DNA of 64,000 bases from Phycisphaerales bacterium (GTDB taxonomy: Bacteria; Planctomycetota; Phycisphaerae; Phycisphaerales; UBA1924). The position numbers and the translations under genes were made by a program. Below the pieces are notes generated by a model that had not been told where the DNA came from, did no database searches, and was given only the letters and a program-made list of their open reading frames with translations. The stretch lies in contig JADLCX010000068.1 of assembly GCA_020846975.1 (NCBI GenBank), forward strand, positions 1 to 64,000. Direction: 5' to 3'. Below are positions 39,789 to 48,671 of this stretch, piece by piece; the first letter of the stretch is position 1, and each line of letters opens with the position of its first letter.

Positions 39789-42053
39789 CTACCCCACATC
39801 GCCCAGCCCCAGCCATTCGCCATGCGTGCGCAGCAACCGCTTTCTCAGAAGTTCCTCGCCCGGGCCTTCCAGGCGCGGCGACCGCTCGATCCACGCGACA
39901 GCATCGCGCCGGGCCAGGGCCAACAACTCCCGATCCTGCATCAGGTCGGCGACCTTGAAGGGGGGAGATCCCGCCTGCCTGAGCCCGAACACCTCGCCCG
40001 GGCCGCGAATCTCAAGGTCTTTTTCGGCCACCACGAACCCGTCGGTTGTGCCGGCCATGACGTTCAGCCTCGCCTCGGCATCTGGAGTCTTCGGCTCGGC
40101 GATCAGGACGCACGCCGAACGTTTGCGGCCCCGCCCGACGCGGCCTCGGAGCTGGTGCAACTGCGCGAGTCCGAACCGCTCGGCGTGCTCCACGACCATG
40201 ATCGTCGCGCTCGGCACATCGACCCCGACCTCAATGACGGTCGTGCAGATCAGCGCGTCGATCAGCCCCGATCGGAATCTCGCCATGATGTGGTCGCGGG
40301 TCTGGGCGCTCATCCGCCCGTGAAGCGCGGCGACACGCTTTCCCGTCAACTCGCCTTGTTCGAGCCGGGCCTGCAACGATCGCAGGTCGTTCAAGTCCGC
40401 ATCGCCGCCGTCGCCGGCCGCGCTCGCGCCCGAGTCGATCGCGGGCACGACGATGTACGCCTGCTCCAGTTCCTCCCCCGCCTTGCCCAGTCGCGACGCA
40501 ACCCATCGGTAGACCTCGGCGGACTGTGCCGGCGACACGACGCGCGTCACGATCGGCGATCGTCCCGGCGGGAGTTCGCGGATGGTCGAGACGTCGAGGT
40601 CGCCGAAGAGCGTGAGCGCGAGGGTCCGTGGGATGGGCGTCGCCGTCATCACCAGCACGTGGGGCGAGGATCGCCCCGATCCCGATTCGCTCGCCGGATC
40701 CTCACCCTTCTCCCGCAATGTCGCGCGCTGGTGCACGCCGAAGCGGTGCTGCTCGTCGATCACCACCACGGCCAGCGACTCGAACCTCACGTGCTCGGTC
40801 AACAGCGCGTGCGTGCCCACGACGATGTCCGCATCGCCCGACGCGATCCGGGCCACGGTCGCTTCTCGCTCGCGCCCGCCCACGCTCCCGGTGAGCAGCT
40901 CGACCCGAACCTCCGACCCGGACAGGAACTTCGAGATCGAGCCGAAGTGCTGCTCGGCGAGCAGCTCCGTCGGGGCCATCAGCACGGCCTGCTTCCTGGT
41001 CGCCACCGCCATCAGCATCGCGTACAGCGCGACAACCGTCTTTCCCGAACCGACATCGCCCTGGATCAGCCGGTTGCTCGGTCGATCGAGTGTCAGATCG
41101 GCGGCGACCTGCTGGATGACCTCGTCCTGTGCTTCGGTGAGCCTGAACGGAAACCGTGCCCGGATCCTCGCGTCGATCTCGACCGTCCACCGCAGCGACG
41201 CCGCGGCCGTCCCGCCCCGCTGCTGGGCACGCCGCATGAAAACCCCGAGTTGGAACAGCAGGAGTTCGTCGAACGCCAGACGCCTCCTCGCCTCACGCCA
41301 ATCGACATCGGTCTCGGGCCGATGGGCGAGCCGGTACGCGTCCGCCAGCGGGAGCATGGAACGCTTCTGACGATACTCGGTCGTCAGGTGATCCTCGATC
41401 TGCCCGACGGCGCGCTCGAGCACGATCCCGACCGCCCGTTCGATCCCCGCGCTCTCGATCGCCTCGCTCGCGGAATACACGGGTCGGATTCGACCCTCGG
41501 TCGGCGGCGGCTCCTCCGCATCCTCTTTCAGAATCAGGAACTTCGGATTGGCCATCTGAAAGCCGGGTCCGCGCCTCTTGGCCTGGCCGTGCGCCCGGAG
41601 CCGCAGCCCGGGGTAGATCTGGCTTCTGAGGTACGAGCCGTTGAACCACACCAGGTCCATGCGGCCCGTTTCGTCCAGCAGGACCGCCTCGAATCGCTGC
41701 TTGCCGAACGGCCCGGCGACTCGGGTCGCCGTGACATCGCCGCGGACGGTCACGATCTGATCCGGCGCGACCTTCGCGATCGACTCCTCGGCCTGATGCC
41801 GTTCATACCGCATGGGCACGTGCTTGATCAGGTCGCCGACGGTGACGAGTTCCAGCCTTCTCAGCGCGCCCGCCGTCGCCGATCCGATTCCCGCCACGCC
41901 CGCGAGCGGTGTGGTCAGCGAGAACCCTCCGCGCGGCGAGCCCTCGCGTCCGGCACCGCCCATCTGGTTGCCCGCCACTTCTTCGGAGCGTTCGATCGCC
42001 GGCTTGCGCGGCGGTTCGCCAGCAGTCCCCGCATCATCCGCCCGACGCCCCAT
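39789..42053 (-). CDS. recG: ATP-dependent DNA helicase RecG
   Basis: This 754-residue helicase reverses stalled replication forks. The N-terminal wedge/OB region has VGDLIKHVPMRYERH (about 73) and the DQIVTVRGDV strand. The SF2 core has Walker A GDVGSGKTVVALYA near 330 and the motif II form VIDEQHRFG. The C-terminal motifs have DVGVDVPSATIMVVEHAERF-type sequence and LRGRVGRGRKRS. The N-terminus begins with a Gly/Arg-rich stretch (MGRRADDAG). The start ATG 42053 overlaps the end of the DUF971 gene by 20 nt. The ORF track's extra residues to 42164 read into DUF971. Confidence 0.93.
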   Translation of the reverse strand: MGRRADDAGTAGEPPRKPAIERSEEVAGNQMGGAGREGSPRGGFSLTTPLAGVAGIGSATAGALRRLELVTVGDLIKHVPMRYERHQAEESIAKVAPDQIVTVRGDVTATRVAGPFGKQRFEAVLLDETGRMDLVWFNGSYLRSQIYPGLRLRAHGQAKRRGPGFQMANPKFLILKEDAEEPPPTEGRIRPVYSASEAIESAGIERAVGIVLERAVGQIEDHLTTEYRQKRSMLPLADAYRLAHRPETDVDWREARRRLAFDELLLFQLGVFMRRAQQRGGTAAASLRWTVEIDARIRARFPFRLTEAQDEVIQQVAADLTLDRPSNRLIQGDVGSGKTVVALYAMLMAVATRKQAVLMAPTELLAEQHFGSISKFLSGSEVRVELLTGSVGGREREATVARIASGDADIVVGTHALLTEHVRFESLAVVVIDEQHRFGVHQRATLREKGEDPASESGSGRSSPHVLVMTATPIPRTLALTLFGDLDVSTIRELPPGRSPIVTRVVSPAQSAEVYRWVASRLGKAGEELEQAYIVVPAIDSGASAAGDGGDADLNDLRSLQARLEQGELTGKRVAALHGRMSAQTRDHIMARFRSGLIDALICTTVIEVGVDVPSATIMVVEHAERFGLAQLHQLRGRVGRGRKRSACVLIAEPKTPDAEARLNVMAGTTDGFVVAEKDLEIRGPGEVFGLRQAGSPPFKVADLMQDRELLALARRDAVAWIERSPRLEGPGEELLRKRLLRTHGEWLGLGDVG

Positions 42054-42384
42054 CGTGCCTTCGCTCCTTGCTCGCCGGGTCGATCTCACGCAGGTAGGCC
42101 CACGAGTAGATCCCCGTGTCGTGCCCGTCGCTGAAGCGTAGTCGGATCGCGTAGTTCCCCACAAGTTCCGCGCCCTCGGCCCTCAGCGGTCCGGTCGCCG
42201 CGGTCCCGCGTGATGGCAGAACCGTCAGCGGGTTGCGGGCCATGTCCTCCCTCATCTGGCGTGCCTCGGCCGAGGGCGACATCCTCCGCAGGTACACGAT
42301 CGAGTAGTACGACGTGGATCCGTCGTCCCATTCCACGGTCAGCCCGCGGTCCTTCTTGAGGTCGATGTTCCGTGGGGCGTGCAT
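42034..42384 (-). CDS. DUF971-family protein
   Basis: This 116-residue protein has the DUF971/gamma-butyrobetaine hydroxylase N-terminal-like fold: LTVEWDDGSTSYYSIVYLRR near residues 15-34, with YAIRLRFSDGHDTGIYSWAYLREI as the terminal Fe-S/zinc-binding-like strand set. The D-G-H-x-T-G-I-Y motif is the family hallmark. Members are stand-alone in many bacteria and are sometimes linked to Fe-S cluster carriers (ApbC/Mrp). ATG 42384 is used. The gene diverges from pyrF (34 nt apart) and overlaps recG. Confidence 0.7.
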   Translation of the reverse strand: MHAPRNIDLKKDRGLTVEWDDGSTSYYSIVYLRRMSPSAEARQMREDMARNPLTVLPSRGTAATGPLRAEGAELVGNYAIRLRFSDGHDTGIYSWAYLREIDPASKERRHDGASGG

Positions 42385-42405
42385 CGCGTTCAGTCCGGCG
42401 AACCC

Positions 42406-42411
42406 TATGCT
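42406..42411 (+). promoter_or_regulatory. TATGCT -10-like hexamer 6 nt before pyrF
   Basis: TATGCT-CCTCCC-ATG (42418), without a Shine-Dalgarno sequence. Confidence 0.45.
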
Positions 42412-42417
42412 CCTCCC

Positions 42418-43359
42418 ATGCCCGCCGCCAACGCCGATCACGCCGCCGCCGAGCCCGCCTTGGCCAACTTTGCCGACCGCCTGCACGAGGCGATTTCCCG
42501 CGCCGGCACGCCGGCCTGTGTCGGACTCGACCCCGTGTACGAGAAACTGCCGCCTTCGCTGCGAAGGGCGCAATCAGGCGAGGCCGAAGCGATTCTCGAG
42601 TTCTGCACGGGCGTGATCGACGCGATCCACGACATCGTTCCGGTCGTGAAGCCGCAGTCCGCCTGCTTCGAGCGGTACGGTCAGGCGGGTGTGCGCGCCC
42701 TGCGTCGCACGATCCAGGCCGCGCACAACCGCGGGATGCTCGTCGTTCTCGACGCCAAGCGCGGCGACATCGGCGTTTCCGCCGAGCACTACGCGCAGGC
42801 CGCGTTCGGCGGCGAAGGCGGCCGGCCTGCCCACGCGGCCGACGCCGTGACCCTCAACGGTTACCTCGGCCCCGACACGATCGAGCCCTTCCTGGCCCGC
42901 CAGGGCCGGGGCGTGTTTGTCCTCGTGCGCACGAGCAACCCCGGCTCGGACGCTGTCCAATCGCAGCGGCTCGCGGATGGGCGGACCGTCGCCGAACTGA
43001 TGGCCGATCAGGTCGCAGAGCTCGGACGCGCCGCCGACCGTATCGGCGCGTGCGGCCTCAGCAGCGTGGGCGCCGTCGTCGGAGCGACCAAGTCCGCCGA
43101 GGCGGGCGCGTTGCGCGCGCGTATGCCGGAGACGACGTTCCTCGTCCCCGGCTACGGCGCACAAGGTGGCACGCTCGACGACCTGAAGCCGATGCTGCGC
43201 AGCACTGCCTCCGCTGCCGACAGCGGCGTCATCGTCAACGCGAGCCGTTCCGTGCTTTACCCGACCAACCCCGCCAACCCCGAGGGATCGGACTACCGAT
43301 CCGCCATCCGCGACGCCGCCCGCCGGTTCGCCGACGAGCTGCGTTCGCTCTTCGCCTAA
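42418..43359 (+). CDS. pyrF: Orotidine 5'-phosphate decarboxylase, type 2 (PyrF-like)
   Basis: This 313-residue enzyme makes UMP. The TIM-barrel entry is PACVGLDPVYEKLPPSL (about 30-46); VVKPQSACFERYG carries a catalytic Lys, and the D-x-K-x-x-D-I motif is LDAKRGDIGVSAEHYA near residues 110-125. SNPGSDAVQSQ and VPGYGAQGGTLDDL are typical of the mycobacterial/PyrF2 subgroup. It is longer than the E. coli-type enzyme, as usual for type 2. The start is ATG 42418, just after a -10-like TATGCT; ATG 42379 would overlap the divergent DUF971 gene. The 3' end overlaps the PEP-CTERM gene by 4 nt. Confidence 0.9.
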   Translation: MPAANADHAAAEPALANFADRLHEAISRAGTPACVGLDPVYEKLPPSLRRAQSGEAEAILEFCTGVIDAIHDIVPVVKPQSACFERYGQAGVRALRRTIQAAHNRGMLVVLDAKRGDIGVSAEHYAQAAFGGEGGRPAHAADAVTLNGYLGPDTIEPFLARQGRGVFVLVRTSNPGSDAVQSQRLADGRTVAELMADQVAELGRAADRIGACGLSSVGAVVGATKSAEAGALRARMPETTFLVPGYGAQGGTLDDLKPMLRSTASAADSGVIVNASRSVLYPTNPANPEGSDYRSAIRDAARRFADELRSLFA

Positions 43360-44150
43360 CGCCGCGGCAGCGCCTTGCGGCGCCGCCTCACCCCGGCCAT
43401 CAATCCAAACACTCCCGCCGCCGCGGCCGCGCCGGGCGTGGGAATCTCAAATGCCCGCCCGGAGTGCGAGGCCTCCGAGATCCACGACGTCGTGGGCAGG
43501 TGGCCCACGTTGAGCGCGACCGACCCACCGTCCGCCGCGATACTCGTCATGGTGAACGCGAAGTCCTCAAGCACAAACGTCGTGAATCCAAGCCCGTACT
43601 GGTTCGGGTCGAACCCCAGCGAGGTCATGTACGCCGCGAGCCCCGCGTTGGTGTAGTCCACGCCGCTGGCGCTCCCCGCGGCCACATCCGAGCCGGTGAT
43701 CGATCCGGCCGAGCCCCACGAACTCGGGCTGCCGATGATGTTCATCGACGCCGCGCCCGGCGCGATCTGCACGCTCAGGAGCGTCGCGCCCGAGACCGGA
43801 TGCACGAACGAGTACGACCCCGTGATGGCGTACACGTGGTTCCATTCGGTACCGAACGGCGTGCTCGTGACATAACTCGCGGTCAGGTTGACAAGCATGC
43901 CCACCGGCACGGAAGCCGTGGGCACGGCGCCGTTGTTGTCATCCACGCGCAGCGTGACCGGGGTTGAGGCCGGCACCCGCCCGTTGCGGATCAGGAACGT
44001 TCCGCCCGAGCCCGAGGTGCCGTTGAACGTCGGGAAGTTCGAGTCGTCGTCGGAGGCGAAACTGACGAGCGTGGCGTTTGCCGAACTCGCCGCGGCGAGC
44101 AGTGCCGCCGCGCCGACGGCGCCGATGATTGTGGTGCGACCCCGGTCCAT
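43356..44150 (-). CDS. PEP-CTERM-like exported protein, paralogue A
   Basis: This 264-residue exported protein has a signal MDRGRTTIIGAVGAAALLAA ending ANA. The mature N-terminus, TLVSFASDDDSNFPTFNGT, contains the acidic SDDDS loop also found in the 45425 gene. The body is a beta-rich domain with VDDNNGAVPTAS and PVGMLVNLTASYV. The C-terminus is a sorting-like tripartite end: a PTPG motif (EIPTPGAAAAAGVFGLM), one membrane helix and a basic RRRRK cluster. Such tails are processed by exosortase-like systems in planctomycetes and proteobacteria. ATG 44150 has AAAGGA 5 nt upstream. Confidence 0.75.
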   Translation of the reverse strand: MDRGRTTIIGAVGAAALLAAASSANATLVSFASDDDSNFPTFNGTSGSGGTFLIRNGRVPASTPVTLRVDDNNGAVPTASVPVGMLVNLTASYVTSTPFGTEWNHVYAITGSYSFVHPVSGATLLSVQIAPGAASMNIIGSPSSWGSAGSITGSDVAAGSASGVDYTNAGLAAYMTSLGFDPNQYGLGFTTFVLEDFAFTMTSIAADGGSVALNVGHLPTTSWISEASHSGRAFEIPTPGAAAAAGVFGLMAGVRRRRKALPRR

Positions 44151-44405
44151 GCCGTTCCTTTCTCAATCGCGCCCGGGCGCTTTCGCCGGGGCGTCATGTG
44201 ATCACGCGATGTCTCTCTCGAACCCCCCGCGACACCCACCGTGCCGGGCACGAATCGGAGCACGCCCGACGGGTCGATCCTGCGCCGGGCCGTCTGAACG
44301 GCCAGTTCGCGAGGTCTCGCACCTCGAATCGGGGTTGGGGTTGTGACGGTTGTGCGGCCCGCAGCGATGGTCGATCGGGTTATTCGACGGCGCCGGGCTC
44401 GCCGC

Positions 44406-44449
44406 AAAAAGCAAGTCGGACGCCGAGTCGCCGTGACTCAGCGTCCGAC
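44406..44449 (-). terminator. Long hairpin with T-tract, probable terminator
   Basis: GTCGGACGC-x-GAGTC pairs with GACTC-x-GCGTCCGAC across a 5-nt loop and one mismatch (44415-44449). On the minus strand it is followed by TTTTT (44406-44410). It lies 180 nt after the 44628 stop. The rest of 44151-44627 holds no other feature that I see. Confidence 0.65.
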
Positions 44450-44627
44450 AATCGCGGGACCGCCGCAGTCGCGGCCGATGAACGGGGTTCGTTCATGGCG
44501 GCACTCCGCCCAGCGCCAAACACAACGCTGTCACGGAGTGCCGCGATCTCGCGGATCTATATCTACGGCCCTCTCGCCCCGGTGTGCAAGACAGAAGCAC
44601 ACCGGGACTCGGACCGACAAGCCGAAG

Positions 44628-45425
44628 TTACCGGCGACGGCGACCCAACGCGATGAGCCCGGCCAAGCCGATCAGGCTCAGCGCGCCGGGCGTCGGGATG
44701 CCATTGACCGCCGAACCGCTGAACGAACCCTCGGAAGCCCACGCCGCGGTCGGCAGACGGCTTGTCGAGTTGATCGGCACCGGGCCGCCGCCCGTGTTCA
44801 GGTTCGTGAGCGTAAAGCTGAAGTCGTCCGGGGTGTTCGAGCTGCCTCCGGCGACGGGCACGCCGTAGTTCAGCGGATTCTGACCCGCGCCCGAGATCGC
44901 CGTCGCCAACCCGGCCGCGGCCGTCCAGGTCACGGCGCCCGCGAAGTTGTACGCGGTGTCGGAGCTGAACAGCGAGCCGGAAGAACCCCACGTCGTGCTC
45001 GTACCGAGGATCGTCAGCGCGCCGGGCTGGTTGCCGCCGCCGATCGTTCCCGTCAGCAGAGCCGCGCCGCTGGCCGAATCGACGAACGAGAACGAGCCGG
45101 TCACGCTGTACAGGAACGTCTGTGCTCCCGCGAGCCCCACGCTGTTCACGAACGTTGCCGTGAAGTTCGCGCGGAAGTTGACGTTCAGCGTAACGGTCGG
45201 GTTCGCGCCGTTGTTGTCGTCAATCTTGAGCGTAACGGGCGTGCCCTGCGGGTCCCGCCCGTTCACGACCCCGAACGACGAGCCTGAGGCCGCCGTGCCG
45301 CGGAACGTGAACTGGCTGGAATCGTCGTCCGACGCGAAGCTGAAAAGCGTCGCATGGGCCGAGCCCGCCAGGAGTGTGAGGGTGAGAACAGATGTGGACA
45401 GTGACTTGAACGAAGTGAAAGCCAT
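44628..45425 (-). CDS. PEP-CTERM-like exported protein, paralogue B
   Basis: This 265-residue exported protein is a paralogue of the 44150 gene: the mature start TLFSFASDDDSSQFTFRGTA, the KIDDNNGANPTV segment and the C-terminal IPTPGALSLIGLAGLIALGRR share its layout. The signal peptide is MAFTSFKSLSTSVLTLTLLA. Between them the two genes differ in the central domain but keep the NGRDP-Q-GTPVTL motif. They are consecutive on the same strand, so they are a tandem duplication. ATG 45425 has AAGGGG about 8 nt upstream. Confidence 0.75.
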   Translation of the reverse strand: MAFTSFKSLSTSVLTLTLLAGSAHATLFSFASDDDSSQFTFRGTAASGSSFGVVNGRDPQGTPVTLKIDDNNGANPTVTLNVNFRANFTATFVNSVGLAGAQTFLYSVTGSFSFVDSASGAALLTGTIGGGNQPGALTILGTSTTWGSSGSLFSSDTAYNFAGAVTWTAAAGLATAISGAGQNPLNYGVPVAGGSSNTPDDFSFTLTNLNTGGGPVPINSTSRLPTAAWASEGSFSGSAVNGIPTPGALSLIGLAGLIALGRRRR

Positions 45426-45714
45426 TGCCGAAACCCCTTCAGTTCGGCTCTCTCACCTCTCAAGTTGGTTATAGAACCCGGCGCGGTCTCCCACCGCTTC
45501 GGGTTGTTGGACAGACCACAGAATACCCATTCCTGGTCCGAAAGCCAGCACTATCTGCGCGATTCTGGACTTTTTTTTCAAGTTGGGAGGTTCGATCGGC
45601 GCGCATAACCGCACAAACCTCTTGCAAAGCGGTCGATCAGTGTTCCGTCAGGCTGATGGTTATCGAATCCTCACGACGTTGGCACAGATCGTTCGGTGCG
45701 GCGGGCGATGCGGC

Positions 45715-46260
45715 CTACATGGGCTTCTTGGCGATCGTCACGTCGTACACCTTCAGGAGTTTCTCCTTGTCGAAGATCATCTCCTGGCGCGTGTACCCGA
45801 CCACGTCGTACTCGGTGGTCAGTTCGATGGCGTCCACCGGGCAGGCTTCCTCGCACATGCCGCAGTAGATGCAGCGCAGTTCGTCGATCTCGAACTTCTT
45901 TGGGTACTTTTCGCGGTCATCCCACGGCGATTCGTCGGCCACGATGTGGATGCAGTTGGCCGGGCACAGCGTCGGGCACATCATGCACGCGACGCACTTG
46001 ACCCGCCCCATCTCGTCCCGATTCAGTCGGTGCACGCCCCGGAAGTTCCGGGGCTCAAACCCGCTCACCTCGGCGGAAAAATGCTCGCGACGCTCCTCGG
46101 GATACTGCAGCGCGCGGCTGGTCCGACCCTGCCCGAAGCTTGTCACCAGGTGCCGAAGCGTCGTGCCAAAACCCCTGAAAATCTCGGGCAAATACGCGGA
46201 TTCACGCGGTCCAAGCTTCGCCGGTCCGACCGCGAGAATGTCTTCCTGTTTCACCGTCAT
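45715..46260 (-). CDS. nuoI: NADH-quinone oxidoreductase subunit I
   Basis: This 181-residue ferredoxin-like subunit of complex I carries two 4Fe-4S clusters. The cysteine motifs are KCVACMMCPTLCPANCIHIV (about 88-107) and RCIYCGMCEEACPVDAIEL (about 127-145), both complete. PEIFRGFGTTLRHLV precedes them as in NuoI. No other nuo gene is adjacent, which is unusual. ATG 46260 is preceded by TACGCT (7 nt). About 290 nt separate it from the PEP-CTERM paralogue. Confidence 0.9.
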   Translation of the reverse strand: MTVKQEDILAVGPAKLGPRESAYLPEIFRGFGTTLRHLVTSFGQGRTSRALQYPEERREHFSAEVSGFEPRNFRGVHRLNRDEMGRVKCVACMMCPTLCPANCIHIVADESPWDDREKYPKKFEIDELRCIYCGMCEEACPVDAIELTTEYDVVGYTRQEMIFDKEKLLKVYDVTIAKKPM

Positions 46261-46267
46261 GCCCGAG

Positions 46268-46273
46268 AGCGTA
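46268..46273 (-). promoter_or_regulatory. TACGCT -10-like hexamer 7 nt before nuoI
   Basis: On the minus strand TACGCT, 7 nt, ATG (46260), without a clear Shine-Dalgarno sequence. Confidence 0.4.
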
Positions 46274-46343
46274 TGCGTCCGAGCTCCACCCGGCGTCACA
46301 GGTCTTTCTTGCTGCGCCGCCCGGATCGGCGATAATCTTGGTC

Positions 46344-47153
46344 ATGGGCCGCATGCGACGAACCCCGCCGTTGTTCGAGGCCGTGGGCAGAGCCCCGGGC
46401 TCTTCACAGCCCGTGAAGCCGGTTGTCCATTCCGGTAACGGGACAGCCACGAGCCCGGCCGCGCCAGCGCGTGTCGCCCCACCGACTCTCCACGCCCCGG
46501 TTGTCGTCGAGCCGGTGCGATCCATCCCGGTCGTCAAGCCGACCGCGTCGCGCGGCCGCATGGTGCCACTCCTGCTCATGTCGGCCGCGGCGGTCCTGCT
46601 TGTCGGGTTCGTGGCCTGGTCGGTCGGTTATTCTCGCGGCCAAGATGACGGCAAAAAGGCCATGTTGCCGCACACCAGCGCGGAAGACGCCGCGATTATC
46701 ACGGGAAACGGCACGCCCGCGGCACCGCTTCCTCCGGTGTCTGGCCCTACAAAAACACGAACAAATACGGAGAGCATCTCCTCATCCGTCCCGTCCCTGG
46801 GCATGCCCCCGGTCACGGGTCCGGATCCGCGAAACCCGGGTGAGAACTACCTCACGATCGTCACGCTGACATGGAAAGATGCGCAGGCCGCGGTGCGATT
46901 CCTGCAGAAAAACGGTCTGCCCGCCACGTGCATCCCGGTTGGAAAGGTTGATCCCGCGGCTGCTCAGGCGAACAATGCCAACCACTTGGTCTTTGTGCTG
47001 GACGGCATCCCCTCCGGGCAGTACAAGGCGAGCGAGTCCAAGCGCAACGACCTCATTGCCAAAGTCCGAACCCTCGGCAAGCGTTGGCAGCGGGAGGAGC
47101 GTGGCGCCAGCGATTTCGGTGAGCCTCAGTGGGTACTTTTCAGGGGAAAATGA
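46344..47153 (+). CDS. Hypothetical single-pass membrane protein with SPOR-like C-terminus
   Basis: This 269-residue protein has a cytoplasmic Pro/Val-rich N-terminus of about 70 residues, one membrane helix near residues 75-95 (VPLLLMSAAAVLLVGFVAWS), a Thr/Pro/Gly-rich linker, and a C-terminal domain near 165-269 (ENYLTIVTLTWKDAQAAVRF, a V-L-D-G-I strand, a terminal FRGK). The repeated alpha-beta pattern is similar to a SPOR (septal peptidoglycan-binding) domain, but this is only a resemblance. ATG 46344 is used (TAATCT 5 nt upstream); TTG 46338 adds two codons. The small basic protein gene follows 49 nt downstream. Confidence 0.55.
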   Translation: MGRMRRTPPLFEAVGRAPGSSQPVKPVVHSGNGTATSPAAPARVAPPTLHAPVVVEPVRSIPVVKPTASRGRMVPLLLMSAAAVLLVGFVAWSVGYSRGQDDGKKAMLPHTSAEDAAIITGNGTPAAPLPPVSGPTKTRTNTESISSSVPSLGMPPVTGPDPRNPGENYLTIVTLTWKDAQAAVRFLQKNGLPATCIPVGKVDPAAAQANNANHLVFVLDGIPSGQYKASESKRNDLIAKVRTLGKRWQREERGASDFGEPQWVLFRGK

Positions 47154-47202
47154 CTGGATTCCGGCCGTGTCCCGCACGGCTTACTTCAAGCTGGAGCACG
47201 AC

Positions 47203-47364
47203 ATGAGCCTCGATCGATCCCTCAAGAGCAAGGGCAGCCTGACCGGTGTTCGCAGCGTACTCACCCGCGCCGAGCGGGTTGCCAAGATGAAGGCGGACCG
47301 CAAGTTCGACGAGAGCAAGAACTCGCCGATCGGCCTGCCCAAGACCCTCTCCGGCAAGCGCTAG
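47203..47364 (+). CDS. PVC-type small basic protein
   Basis: This 53-residue protein, too short to be listed cleanly in the ORF track, is MSLDRSLKSKGSLTGVRSVL, then TRAERVAKMKADRKFDES and NSPIGLPKTLSGKR. It matches the family of small basic proteins found in chlamydiae, verrucomicrobia and planctomycetes (start MSLxxSL, an R-SVL-x-R-x-ER core, and the terminal GLPK). I regard it as a lineage marker; its function is not known to me, though it is often discussed as ribosome- or RNA-associated. ATG 47203 has GGAG 6 nt upstream. Confidence 0.8.
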   Translation: MSLDRSLKSKGSLTGVRSVLTRAERVAKMKADRKFDESKNSPIGLPKTLSGKR

Positions 47365-47456
47365 GCCCCTTCGACGCCCGTCAATCTGCGCCGTTTCCAC
47401 GAATTCAGGCCGTTCCGTCAGGCCGGTCGCGGTATGCTGCGCGCCGGTGAGCCACC

Positions 47457-48662
47457 ATGGACATAGAGAGACTCATCTCCGACCGCGCCCTGAGCATCAG
47501 CGCATCGGGGATTCGCCGCGTCTTTGACCTCGGGGCAAAGCTCAAGGATCCGATCAACCTGTCGATCGGGCAGCCGGATTTTCCGGTTCCGGACCCGCTC
47601 AAGTCCGCGGCCATTTCGGCGATCCAGAACAACGCCAACGGCTACACCGTCACACAGGGGATCGCGGGCCTGCGGACTCGGATCGCCGCCCACCTCAAGG
47701 CCGATCTGGGTTGGCAGGTCGATACCCGACCCAGTGCCGAAGCCGATCCCAGCGCTCCGGGGCTCCTGGTCGCTTCCGGCACATCCGGCGACCTGCTCCT
47801 CGCCTTCCTGGCGCTGCTCAATCCCGGCGATGAAGTGATCTTCGCGGATCCCTACTTCGTAATGTACCCGCACGTCGCCCGAATGGTTGGGGCCGTGCCG
47901 GTGATGTGCGACACCTACCCCGACTTTCGGCTGACCGCCGAGCGGGTTGCACCCCTGATCACGTCCAGGACCAAGTTGGTTCTGCTGAACACACCCAGCA
48001 ATCCGGCCGGGGTGGTTGCCTCGGAATCGGAGTGCCACAGGCTGCTGGAACTCTGCCGAAGCAAAGGGGTGTTGCTGGTCAGCGACGAGATCTACGACGA
48101 GTTCACCTACACCGACGCACGCGAGCCGGGAGCCAGAGGCGAGCTCGGTCGTCGGTGTCCCAGCCCGGGCCGATTCCAGGATGCCGAGCGCAACGTCCTG
48201 CTGGTGCGAGGGTTCGGAAAGACCTATGGGTGCACGGGCTGGCGACTGGGCTACGCGGCGGGTCCTCGCCGCATCATCGAGGAGATGAGCAAACTCCAGC
48301 AGTACACGTTCGTCTGCGCCCCGGCGCCGCTGCAGTGGGGGGTCATCCCCGCGCTGGACTACGACATGTCGCCGCACATCGACGCCTACCAGAAACGCCG
48401 GGACTTGGTCGTGCGGACGCTCTCGCCCCATACCCACGTCGCGGCCCCCGGCGGTGCGTTCTACGCCTTCCCGCAAGTCCCTGAGCGACTTGGACTTACG
48501 GCGACCCAGTTCGTCGAGAAGTGCGTCGGCCGCAACGTGCTGGTCATCCCAGGCAATGTCTTCTCAGCCCGGGACACCCATTTCAGGTTGTCGTACGCAA
48601 CCGACGAACGGTCGCTGCTTCGCGGGTTGGAGGTTCTCGCCGAACTCATGCAAGGCGGTTGA
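47457..48662 (+). CDS. Class I/II aminotransferase (aspartate aminotransferase-like)
   Basis: This 401-residue PLP enzyme has the fold-type I features: NLSIGQPDFPVPDPL near residues 33-47, YTVTQGIAGLRTRIAAHL, NTPSNPAGVVASESE near 180 and the catalytic Lys in VRGFGKTYGCTGWRLGYAAG (about 255). RVLSYATD-like sequence with an Arg near the end is the carboxylate-binding Arg region. It is an aspartate- or broad-specificity aminotransferase; its amino acid cannot be fixed. The start ATG 47457 lies 92 nt after the small basic protein gene. Confidence 0.85.
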   Translation: MDIERLISDRALSISASGIRRVFDLGAKLKDPINLSIGQPDFPVPDPLKSAAISAIQNNANGYTVTQGIAGLRTRIAAHLKADLGWQVDTRPSAEADPSAPGLLVASGTSGDLLLAFLALLNPGDEVIFADPYFVMYPHVARMVGAVPVMCDTYPDFRLTAERVAPLITSRTKLVLLNTPSNPAGVVASESECHRLLELCRSKGVLLVSDEIYDEFTYTDAREPGARGELGRRCPSPGRFQDAERNVLLVRGFGKTYGCTGWRLGYAAGPRRIIEEMSKLQQYTFVCAPAPLQWGVIPALDYDMSPHIDAYQKRRDLVVRTLSPHTHVAAPGGAFYAFPQVPERLGLTATQFVEKCVGRNVLVIPGNVFSARDTHFRLSYATDERSLLRGLEVLAELMQGG

Positions 48663-48671
48663 TCCCGGTAG

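Noticed and set aside
44343-45287. 314-codon plus-strand ORF
   Set aside because: Antisense shadow of the PEP-CTERM paralogue, Arg-rich, with no recognisable domain.
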